The position numbers and the translations under genes are program-made. Below the pieces are notes generated by a model. It was not told the DNA's origin. It was given only the letters and a program-made list of their open reading frames with translations, and made no database searches. This document shows, piece after piece, positions 1 to 7,278 of a DNA stretch of 18,503 nucleotides. Source of the stretch: Euryarchaeota archaeon UBA124 (GTDB lineage Archaea; Thermoplasmatota; Poseidoniia; Poseidoniales; Poseidoniaceae); contig DAPT01000015.1 of NCBI GenBank assembly GCA_002502215.1, positions 1-18,503 of the forward strand, given 5' to 3'. How positions within the stretch are numbered: position 1 is the first letter of the stretch; every line of letters begins with the position of its first letter.

Positions 1-3000
1 AGAACATTCCCTGCTCGGTCTGTATGGGAAAACCATACGCTCAGCCGATCGCTCTTTTCGAATTGAACACCTTGCGATTCAATGTCAAGGGACGTTGAAA
101 AGGAAGCGACGTTGCCGGATGTTCCTTCATGATTCATTGAAATTGAGGTTTTTGAAGATGGGACGACAATACCTCCGCGAACAAAGCACCAATGCAATTC
201 AACGCCTTCTCTCGGAACACCAAAGTCATCTTGAATTGAAATCTGAACAGGTATGTCATTGATTTGGAGAGAGTCCAGGTTTGTGAGCGTTCCAGGCTCG
301 AGCGAAACAGTAGGCGATTGTGAATCAAGAATCAATTCGATTGTGAGTGAATTGTCAACCTCAAACACGGAGCCAGTCAATTCAATGTTCAATTCGCCCT
401 CACCTTGAGGAAGCGTCATTTGATTCATGACCAAACGATGTCGGCTCGAACCTGAACTGTCCACCGATTTCTCGCTTGCATTATGAACAACTGCGAAGGA
501 AGAGACGTTGTAGTGCATTCGTGTATCGAAAGGTAAGTTCAATGCACGTTGTTCTGTTTGATGGTGAACAACGAGAACATCAACATCAGCGAAGTCGTCA
601 ATGTGAAGCGATAGAAGACCATCGTCAAGGATTCCAAACGGTGCTACACGATCGTAAATCGATTCGATCTGTAGTTCCAGGCGCGTGTGCGTTGACCAAT
701 TTGCTGCAATCAAGTACGTGCCGCCAAGACCGACGTCTTGGGCTTCATCAAAGACTCGAATCGAGGGTGTGAATGCACCATTGCTCCACTCATGCATCGC
801 ATCCCAACGTAATTGGAACGCAACATCGATGCTCCAACGCATGGTGAGATCGTCTTTTGTCTTGGTCACCGTCGGTGGTGCAACAAAGCAATTCACATCC
901 GCAGTGGTTTGATTGAATCGCGGTATGTGGTTGATCCAACAATCTTCGTGAAGTGAATTCATCAAACCAATGTTGATTGAGTCAAGGCTGTCGATTCCGT
1001 TTCCATCAATCAAGTCGAATCCAAAGCGATGGTCTTGGCCAGGGAACAGATACCCATCGATGGTGTCCAGCGATACTGTGTTCAGATCGAGAAGCGTTGC
1101 TTGACGCGGTTGAACCAGAATTGTCGCAACATCGAATGCCTCTCCAAACGAGCCACCGGATTGCAGTGGATTCCCCGCCAGATCGTACCCTGCAATGACC
1201 ACGCTTAGGCGTCCTTGCAATTCGCCCGGTTGGAGAATAGAATCAACATCGAGCAAAGGAAGGTCGACCTCGGCCTGCAAAACACCACGGTTGACATTCG
1301 CCGTCATCGACTTGTATTCACTCTCTTCCATGATTCCGTTTCCATTGGTATCGTCTTGATGTTCAGACCAAGTGTATACGGTAAGAGGCGTCTCCAATCC
1401 CTCAGCATCCTCGACGTACAATCGCAGTGGAACGTCTCGATCTGGTAGCCACACGTGATTGTCTGCTGGTTGCAATCCACTCGGATCAAGGATTTCGAGT
1501 CCGATTACATCAGGAGGATTTCTGTCGTACATCATCTCGAATGAAGTTGATTGAGCAGTTTGGTCCAAGGCGGTTTGCACAGCACTTCCGGGCGGTCCAC
1601 AACGTGTGAGAAGAATTCGAGCTTCCAATCGCGTACCACTCGGAAGATTTTCATCATCAGGAACGGTAAGAGGTACAGCAAATCGCCCATCGCTGTCAAC
1701 GGTGGTCGCATTGGCAATGGACCAGACGATGGAATCGCCAATCCATTCATTTGGACCACTGACATTAAGCGGTGGCACAGCATGAATTTCAACCGTCACT
1801 TCTGCATCGTTTTCGCCAACCCAAGCCCCTGCTATGCCCTGATAGCGAACCTGTCCCTGCACAGTTAGGGATGTTCCTGGGTTGACATGCAATGGCCACA
1901 AGGGTTGTGACCAATCATGCAGAGCACGTCCTCGATGATCGTAAGCGATGATGTTGAACGCTTCCAGATCGTTCTCAACATCGTTGTAGAACGTGTTTTG
2001 GGAATAGACCAACGGTCCTGTTTCCAATCCATCCTCATCAATGGAGGAAATGAACCAATGCAAATCATCGATGTCGTCATTGAGCCATGTGCTTTGAAAC
2101 ACCCACGTTACGGTGCATTCACTTCCAGAACATGTGGCTTGAGATGTGGGTTGGAGGGTTGCGTAACCTGCACCGGCTGTTTGGATGAATCGAGGCGTAG
2201 CATCCAGTCGGTCGAGTTCAACACCGATACGGATTGAGGATTCATCGTCACTCGACCCAATGGAGAGCATGATACGTTCAAGATCTGGTGCATCCATCGT
2301 CAGATCGGTTGGTATCGTCCGAACATGGTGCGTTGTGATGCTTCGAAGAGTGTTAGGAAGCCAACGTGAACTGGATGCGTCAACGACGGAATCAACCAGA
2401 TTCGGTTGGCTTTCAACTTCCAATTCTACGTTTACGCCTCCCTGGTGGGTCTCTACGCGAAACGGGAGGTCGAGCAAGACTCGATCATTCCCCGTATAGG
2501 ATGCATTGATGGCTTGATTGAGAAGTGATTCATGAAGTTCAAATTTCAATTTCTCCTCGATTGGCAAAGCGATGACATCGTATGCAGCAAGTTCGGTTGG
2601 ATGGGATGTCGAGATGTTGTAGTTGGCATAGCCCCAAACCCATTCGTTTGACGGATCGGTTGAGATGACCTCAAAGGAGGGGCATGTGTTTTCGATGGTG
2701 ATGTGACGTGTCGAATGCGCAGGAACCGTCTTGAGCAAATGAGGACCCATGCGCACATCGGTATCTTGAGCACCGGTGGCAACTCGAAGGGTGAATGAAC
2801 CTTCAAGCAATGGGCATACGGTTGGACTTGCCAGATAACTCATCGGTAATGCGATGAGATGACGTAATTGGTAGGATGTAGAACTGGACGTATTGATGTA
2901 CAACTGGCCTTGTTGTGTTGCACCAACGGTGCTCGAACCATTGACAAATGAATCAAACATGAGTTGAGCCCCGTAATTCGGGTCATTGCCGGTTGGTGGC

Positions 3001-5768
3001 CAATCGATTGCTTCCAAATTGTTCTGCCCAATGGTCACGCGTGGCCCCTGCGCAGGGATGAAGCATTGTGGTTCAATGAGCAGTGCTCTGAATTCCTCAC
3101 CCATGTTGAGTGAGAACGACCACGACGAATTCAACTCTCTCCGATCGATTGCATCGAATTGTTGAACCTTGACCGCTGGTGGGCGTTGCGAGAATTGACT
3201 TGTTCCTGCATTGAAGGTGGGCGAGTAGATTGACAGGTTACCACCGTACTGGTGGGTTGTAATCGAATCGTAAATGCAGCCCGGACTGTGATTAAATGCA
3301 ACGGTCGTACCGGTTGTGGCACGAAGGAGTCCTTCTTGGGTCTCTTCAAAATCAACCATATCGCTGTTGTATTTCTGGTGGTATCGTCCAAAGCTTTGCA
3401 CCAGACCAAGGCCCAATCGCTCAACCGTTGGCGTGAGATATGGGTTGTCTGAAGCCATGTGGACAGCAATCTGAACGGATGGGTGCTCCACTGGATTCAA
3501 ATCAACAGAAAAGGGCAGAATACGCTGTTCATATTCTGGAATTGCATTGCCACTTGCATCGACGAGCGTGAAACGAAGCGTCGTATTTGCAGGCTCATGT
3601 GCAAGGCCGTCAAGATGACCATAACCGAAGACAGGGTGGGGTGAGATGGGTGGAGAAATCCAATCTCCTTCAAGTTCGAACAATGCGACATCAACACCTG
3701 CATCATCGATGTACCATCCATCACGTTCCACGTATTGATCGGAAAAGAATGAGAAACGGAGACGTACAGATTGACCCGATAGGTTGGAAATATCTGCTGT
3801 TTTGAGTTCAAAGGGACGATATGCTCCGCTTCCACATCCGCCGGTAACCTGTGAACCATCCAGGAGACCTTCTCCGTAAAATGGGGAATTGGTGTTCACG
3901 GTTGATATTCGGTCGTGAAAGCCGCCAGGATCTGCAGGGAGATACCACCAACTGAGACCTCCATCGGTTGATACCGATACGGCCCCTCCGTCCCAAGCCG
4001 CTTCGGTGCAGATCCAATGACGAAACGACAATTGTGCTGTAACGTTGTTTGGTAAGATGTATTCTGGAGATATAATGTGAGCATACGAATTTGCAGAATA
4101 TTGTCCGTTCAACTCGATACCGACACCGTATTGCCCTGAGTGCCATTGTGAGGGCCCAAGGGTTGTGCTTCCGAGGGAACCATGCGTCCATCCCACGCCT
4201 CGAAGGTTGTCGATGGCCCAGCCGTCTGGCATCATGTGCGGATCTTCGAAGGAATCGTCATCGGTAACGGGCCCATTAACACCCATCGTGGCGACCCATT
4301 GCCATTGATTGGGAGCACTCACGTTGTCCAACCAGCCCTCGGTCGATCCATTCTGATAGGTCGGCTGATTGGTGAAGTTACTAACCACACGGATGACATG
4401 ATTTGCTGTGTTCGCTCTAGAGTGCAGTTTCACATCGTCAATCATGATGCCTTCCCAACCGTTTGCAGGCGCTCCGCCGCCGTGATTGACAATGGAATCG
4501 GTCTGAACGTTGAATTTTAACAATGCATTGGAAGCATTTGCATGCGTTAAAGCTGTAGCAGGAACGGGATAGAACATTGGCAGCCATCCAAACGATTCGT
4601 CGTTGTACATGACACCCTGATGGACGACGCCGTTTCCAGGAAGACCTGGAAGAGGCGTTAGGAGAACCCAAGTAACGCCTTGGTCCATGGAATACCAAAT
4701 GGTCATTCCATCGTTTGTACCACCTTCAATGTCCCAGTTCGAACGTATTTCGAGCTCAATTGGATTGGTAAGTCCAGAGAAATCGATCGGCATGACCAGT
4801 GTTCCGTCGGCGTTTGGAGCATAATCGCCGCTTAGGTTGCCATGCAGCCATGCGCCTGGCTCATCGCCTTGATTGTGCCACGTCACATTATCGATGAACC
4901 ATCCGTCACGTTGATTGCTTGAGGAACCAACCGCAATGCAGAGACGGAATCGCATTGAGTCGCTGCTTCCAATGTTTGTCAATTGGTCCAATTCGAACCG
5001 AGTATTCGTCCATGTTTCAGCATCGCCTGCCCAGACAGAGGAGAGCGATTGGACCATGCTATGGTGATTAGAAGAAACGGAATGAGAGTAACCCCCATTT
5101 GGAGTAAGTTGTTGCCAAGAGGGTTGGTTGTTGAGCGTATACTCAACCCATGCTGCATCATCGGAGGCCATTGAACGCCAGTGATCAAATGACAGCGACA
5201 TGTTGCTAACGAATTCAGGTGTTTGGTAATCGGGGGAAACAATGCAACCCGATGCGTTCTCAACCATTGTCCGATATGCCAAGGAATGATCTCCATCCCT
5301 CGGGCTGGGCCCAACTTGCAGCAATGAGAGATTTTCAACACCCCATTCTTCTCCATCTTGACCCATTGTAAGCCAGCCTGTTGGAACCATCTTGGTTGAC
5401 TCAAAATCAGTGAGTGCCCCCACCGACGAGTCTGTTGCGAGCGAGAGTTGTCCAGCATGGGCGAGAGAGGATGTGAGATTATGGGTGCCGTTTGACCACG
5501 CGTTGGGAAGATCTGCACCAAAGTACGTCCCGTTCGATTCAACGGTTTCCCAGACGGGCTCAATGGCAAGGTAACCGGAAGTAATCGTGTGATTGGCGGG
5601 GACTTGAATCGATGAGATGTTGACGTCCACATTGGTCTCGTTTGTGCTAGGTGTGAAGGTGATGGGCCCATAGTTCACGGTTCGTGATTGAACATAGGTT
5701 GAAGGTCCAACGAGAACAAGCAAGAGCACAAGAAGAACCGCAGAGACGTGCTTCTTCCCCTTCTTCAC
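1..5768 (-). CDS. Giant secreted multidomain surface protein, C-terminus cut by window edge
   Basis: I translated this frame codon by codon from GTG 5768 to the left edge and met no stop, giving 1,922 residues with the C-terminus outside the window. The start is firm: TAG precedes it in frame and GAGGTGA lies 5 bases upstream. Residues 1-28 are a Sec signal peptide (KKGKK, then a Leu/Val-rich core, then STYVQS). Three jelly-roll segments resembling the MAM-like modules of secreted M6-type peptidases follow. Segment 1 (about 155-300) ends in RDGWFIDNV (287-295), segment 2 (about 305-450) in IMIDDVKLH (441-449), and segment 3 (about 500-690) in RDGWYIDD (682-689). Beyond 700 come beta-rich, Ig-like stretches with an EF-hand-type loop, DTNGNGIMEESE, at 1473-1484. 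N-x-S/T sequons are frequent. I see no protease active site, so adhesion or surface binding is an inference. How it is anchored is unknown because the C-terminus is missing. The frame call is very secure; the function is not. Confidence 0.9.
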   Translation of the reverse strand, partial: MKKGKKHVSAVLLVLLLVLVGPSTYVQSRTVNYGPITFTPSTNETNVDVNISSIQVPANHTITSGYLAIEPVWETVESNGTYFGADLPNAWSNGTHNLTSSLAHAGQLSLATDSSVGALTDFESTKMVPTGWLTMGQDGEEWGVENLSLLQVGPSPRDGDHSLAYRTMVENASGCIVSPDYQTPEFVSNMSLSFDHWRSMASDDAAWVEYTLNNQPSWQQLTPNGGYSHSVSSNHHSMVQSLSSVWAGDAETWTNTRFELDQLTNIGSSDSMRFRLCIAVGSSSNQRDGWFIDNVTWHNQGDEPGAWLHGNLSGDYAPNADGTLVMPIDFSGLTNPIELEIRSNWDIEGGTNDGMTIWYSMDQGVTWVLLTPLPGLPGNGVVHQGVMYNDESFGWLPMFYPVPATALTHANASNALLKFNVQTDSIVNHGGGAPANGWEGIMIDDVKLHSRANTANHVIRVVSNFTNQPTYQNGSTEGWLDNVSAPNQWQWVATMGVNGPVTDDDSFEDPHMMPDGWAIDNLRGVGWTHGSLGSTTLGPSQWHSGQYGVGIELNGQYSANSYAHIISPEYILPNNVTAQLSFRHWICTEAAWDGGAVSVSTDGGLSWWYLPADPGGFHDRISTVNTNSPFYGEGLLDGSQVTGGCGSGAYRPFELKTADISNLSGQSVRLRFSFFSDQYVERDGWYIDDAGVDVALFELEGDWISPPISPHPVFGYGHLDGLAHEPANTTLRFTLVDASGNAIPEYEQRILPFSVDLNPVEHPSVQIAVHMASDNPYLTPTVERLGLGLVQSFGRYHQKYNSDMVDFEETQEGLLRATTGTTVAFNHSPGCIYDSITTHQYGGNLSIYSPTFNAGTSQFSQRPPAVKVQQFDAIDRRELNSSWSFSLNMGEEFRALLIEPQCFIPAQGPRVTIGQNNLEAIDWPPTGNDPNYGAQLMFDSFVNGSSTVGATQQGQLYINTSSSTSYQLRHLIALPMSYLASPTVCPLLEGSFTLRVATGAQDTDVRMGPHLLKTVPAHSTRHITIENTCPSFEVISTDPSNEWVWGYANYNISTSHPTELAAYDVIALPIEEKLKFELHESLLNQAINASYTGNDRVLLDLPFRVETHQGGVNVELEVESQPNLVDSVVDASSSRWLPNTLRSITTHHVRTIPTDLTMDAPDLERIMLSIGSSDDESSIRIGVELDRLDATPRFIQTAGAGYATLQPTSQATCSGSECTVTWVFQSTWLNDDIDDLHWFISSIDEDGLETGPLVYSQNTFYNDVENDLEAFNIIAYDHRGRALHDWSQPLWPLHVNPGTSLTVQGQVRYQGIAGAWVGENDAEVTVEIHAVPPLNVSGPNEWIGDSIVWSIANATTVDSDGRFAVPLTVPDDENLPSGTRLEARILLTRCGPPGSAVQTALDQTAQSTSFEMMYDRNPPDVIGLEILDPSGLQPADNHVWLPDRDVPLRLYVEDAEGLETPLTVYTWSEHQDDTNGNGIMEESEYKSMTANVNRGVLQAEVDLPLLDVDSILQPGELQGRLSVVIAGYDLAGNPLQSGGSFGEAFDVATILVQPRQATLLDLNTVSLDTIDGYLFPGQDHRFGFDLIDGNGIDSLDSINIGLMNSLHEDCWINHIPRFNQTTADVNCFVAPPTVTKTKDDLTMRWSIDVAFQLRWDAMHEWSNGAFTPSIRVFDEAQDVGLGGTYLIAANWSTHTRLELQIESIYDRVAPFGILDDGLLSLHIDDFADVDVLVVHHQTEQRALNLPFDTRMHYNVSSFAVVHNASEKSVDSSGSSRHRLVMNQMTLPQGEGELNIELTGSVFEVDNSLTIELILDSQSPTVSLEPGTLTNLDSLQINDIPVQISIQDDFGVPREGVELHWCFVRGGIVVPSSKTSISMNHEGTSGNVASFSTSLDIESQGVQFEKSDRLSVWFSHTDRAGNV

Positions 5769-5773
5769 CTATC

Positions 5774-5794
5774 TCACCTCGCTTTGCGAGGTGA
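5774..5794 (-). promoter_or_regulatory. Hairpin burying the Shine-Dalgarno of the giant gene
   Basis: This is a perfect 9-bp inverted repeat, TCACCTCGC and GCGAGGTGA, separated by 3 bases (TTT on plus, AAA in the minus-strand RNA). In the giant gene's leader the 3' arm contains GAGGTGA (5780-5774), a 7-base match to the archaeal Shine-Dalgarno consensus, 5 bases before GTG 5768. The 5' arm, UCACCUC, repeats the anti-Shine-Dalgarno core of 16S rRNA, so it would compete with the ribosome. Translational control is inferred. Since the repeat sits in a divergent intergenic region it could instead be a DNA operator. Confidence 0.6.
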
Positions 5795-5868
5795 ACCATT
5801 TGGTTTGAAGCCTCGTCTTTGTTGATTAAGTCTGGACAAGAGAGTTCAAAGACCCAAACATCGAGGCT
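5795..5868. promoter_or_regulatory. Divergent promoter region, giant gene / GINS-like gene
   Basis: These bases lie between two divergently transcribed genes and must contain both promoters unless they are leaderless or read through. The most AT-rich candidate is GTTGATTAAG at 5821-5830, reading CTTAATCAAC on the minus strand. It would place plus-strand initiation roughly 15-20 bases before the GINS start. Minus-strand initiation would fall near the beginning of the hairpin. It matches the archaeal TATA consensus poorly, so this is a weak assignment based on position. Confidence 0.25.
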
Positions 5869-6864
5869 ATGATGATGTCGAGCGACAACCTCCTCACGCC
5901 ACAACAGGCCCGTGAGATTCAGGAACAGTTGTTCGCAACCTATCGGCAGCAGACCAACCGACACGTCCCCGTTCATCTCCCACGCAAAGACTTCTGGGAG
6001 ATGATTAAGCGACTACTGACAACCCTCGATCTCCAGATTCACGATATGATTCGAAAGCACGGCGCAGATTTGCGCGTACAAAACGAGCAAAAGCGTCAAG
6101 CAAACGTTCGCCATATTGCATCCGAATTAGCACGACGACGAATGGTTGCAATGATGCAACACGCCTCCTCTCAATCGCTTCGAATGGCAACAAGCGTGAG
6201 CGATGTAGCAACACCGCTTCCACCAATTGACTGGCAAAAAGCAGATGCAGCAGAGCGCGCATTGTACAACGCAATCGAGAAAGAAATGGACAAATTCAAG
6301 ATGACCATTGGGTGGAGAGAGATGCAAGACGGACTTCGAGGGGAGATGGAGTTCGTTGAAGCAACACACAAACCGGGTACGATGCAATTGGATGATTTTA
6401 CCGATGAAGCGTTGACCGATCGTGCTCCACCAGCGTTGGTGTTTGAAGACGAAAAACCTGAACCAATGGATGCTTTCGATGTTGACGAAGAAGATCGAAT
6501 AGCTGCGCTTGAATGGGATGCCTACGAAACTCCTCAAGATCCTTCAGAACACCAACAACCTGAGGAATCTGCTCAACCAATAAGCGAAACCCCACTTCAA
6601 CCGACGGAAGGACGACACGGTGCAGCAATGGAGTTGGCACCGTCGGCCAACGCTACCATTACCGATGATTGGATGAACGAGGACGAATCCGTGACTGAGG
6701 CAGAATCAAAGATTCGCATTCGAATTTTGCAATCCTTTGAGGATCCAATCGCAACTACAGATGGTTCGGAGTTGCTCTTGAAAGCTGGAGATGTTCACAA
6801 TTTGGACGAAACGATGGCGACCTGGCTTATCGAATCTGGCACAGCGGAAGCTGCCCCGTTGTAG
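5869..6864 (+). CDS. GINS-family replication factor, Gins51/Gins15-like, with long acidic linker
   Basis: GINS bridges the MCM helicase, primase/polymerase and the GAN/Cdc45 nuclease at the archaeal replication fork. The call rests on domain order and two motifs. The helical A-domain-like N-terminus contains LPRKDFWEMIKRLL (37-50), followed by a basic helix RHIASELARRRMVAMM (81-96) and a further helix around 121-144. The C-terminal 50 residues resemble the small beta B-domain of archaeal Gins51: KIRIRILQSFEDP, then LLLKAGDVHNLD, then MATWLIESGTAE (281-327). A before B is the Gins51 order, not that of Gins23. The protein is 331 residues against roughly 150-220 usual for archaeal Gins51. The excess is a Pro/Glu/Asp-rich, probably disordered stretch at about 165-278. 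Three ATGs sit in tandem. GAGG at 5863-5866 is only 2 bases from the first but 8 from the third (5875), so translation may begin at 5875. It is convergent with uS10 across 44 bp. The assignment comes from motif recall, not a search. Confidence 0.65.
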   Translation: MMMSSDNLLTPQQAREIQEQLFATYRQQTNRHVPVHLPRKDFWEMIKRLLTTLDLQIHDMIRKHGADLRVQNEQKRQANVRHIASELARRRMVAMMQHASSQSLRMATSVSDVATPLPPIDWQKADAAERALYNAIEKEMDKFKMTIGWREMQDGLRGEMEFVEATHKPGTMQLDDFTDEALTDRAPPALVFEDEKPEPMDAFDVDEEDRIAALEWDAYETPQDPSEHQQPEESAQPISETPLQPTEGRHGAAMELAPSANATITDDWMNEDESVTEAESKIRIRILQSFEDPIATTDGSELLLKAGDVHNLDETMATWLIESGTAEAAPL

Positions 6865-6869
6865 AACGA

Positions 6870-6884
6870 AGCATCCCTGATGCT
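6870..6884 (+). terminator. Possible 3'-end hairpin of the GINS-like gene
   Basis: AGCATC and GATGCT form a 6-bp stem with a 3-base loop, starting 5 bases after the TAG stop and followed by CTCTTG. The position suits a 3'-end structure. There is no clear T-run, which archaeal termination normally relies on, so this is weak. Confidence 0.3.
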
Positions 6885-6890
6885 CTCTTG

Positions 6891-6914
6891 AACTGAAGTT
6901 CGGTTGCTTCAGTT
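6891..6914. terminator. Hairpin spanning the uS10 stop codon
   Basis: AACTGAAG (6891-6898) and CTTCAGTT (6907-6914) form a perfect 8-bp stem with an 8-base loop. On the minus strand the 5' arm holds the last bases and the TGA (6911-6909) of the uS10 gene. It could define the 3' end of the EF-1 alpha/uS10 transcript or separate it from the converging GINS transcript. No T-tract follows on either strand. Confidence 0.35.
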
Positions 6915-7238
6915 GACTGTACGCATTGAAAGCTCAATGGTGACAGAGTCTGGAATGTCGATTTTTGCAACCAGTCGGAGAGCGCTCTCGTCTTTTCCTG
7001 AGTTGATGTGCATCTCCAGCAATCGCTTGTGGACACGGAGTTCCCAATGATCGTAGGTTTCGCTTCCTTCACCATCAGGAGCACGTCGAACAGGAACAAC
7101 CAGACGTCGTGTTGGTAGAGGGATTGGCCCTCGAAGTCTGGTTTCACTCTGCGTACAGATGTGTCGAATTTGTCCTGCGACTCGATCAATGTCAGTATGG
7201 TTGTTACCGGTCAATTTGATGACGGTGACGGCTGCCAT
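6909..7238 (-). CDS. rps10: Small ribosomal subunit protein uS10
   Basis: uS10 is a component of the 30S head and binds 16S rRNA near its 3' domain. The 109-residue product carries the archaeal/eukaryotic uS10 signature: the loop RLRGPIPLPTRRLVVPVRR (34-52), then APDGEGSETYDHWELRVHKRL (53-73), then the terminal beta strand IPDSVTIEL (95-103). It is slightly longer than the usual roughly 102 residues, with a short extra N-terminus before VIKLTG. The start ATG 7238 is supported by GGAGGAG (7251-7245), 6 bases upstream. It lies 40 bp downstream of EF-1 alpha on the same strand, an arrangement conserved in many archaea, so the two are probably co-transcribed. Confidence 0.97.
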   Translation of the reverse strand: MAAVTVIKLTGNNHTDIDRVAGQIRHICTQSETRLRGPIPLPTRRLVVPVRRAPDGEGSETYDHWELRVHKRLLEMHINSGKDESALRLVAKIDIPDSVTIELSMRTVN

Positions 7239-7244
7239 ACTTTA

Positions 7245-7251
7245 CTCCTCC
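7245..7251 (-). promoter_or_regulatory. Ribosome binding site of uS10
   Basis: GGAGGAG on the minus strand, 6 bases before ATG 7238, is a strong Shine-Dalgarno. It shows that uS10 is translated from its own site within the EF-1 alpha transcript rather than by stop-start coupling. Confidence 0.8.
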
Positions 7252-7278
7252 AGTTGCAAGTCAACGAGTGATGTTCAC

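Noticed and set aside
4979..5671. A 230-codon minus-strand frame starting at ATG 5671
   Set aside because: It is out of phase with the giant gene, whose frame continues intact through the same bases with a signal peptide and repeated motifs. The translation here is rich in Pro, Ser, Arg and His with no recognisable pattern.
5647..5976. A 109-codon minus-strand frame crossing the intergenic region and the 5' end of the giant gene
   Set aside because: It is antisense to the GINS-like gene in its first third and out of phase with the giant gene in the rest. The Shine-Dalgarno in this region is placed for GTG 5768 instead.
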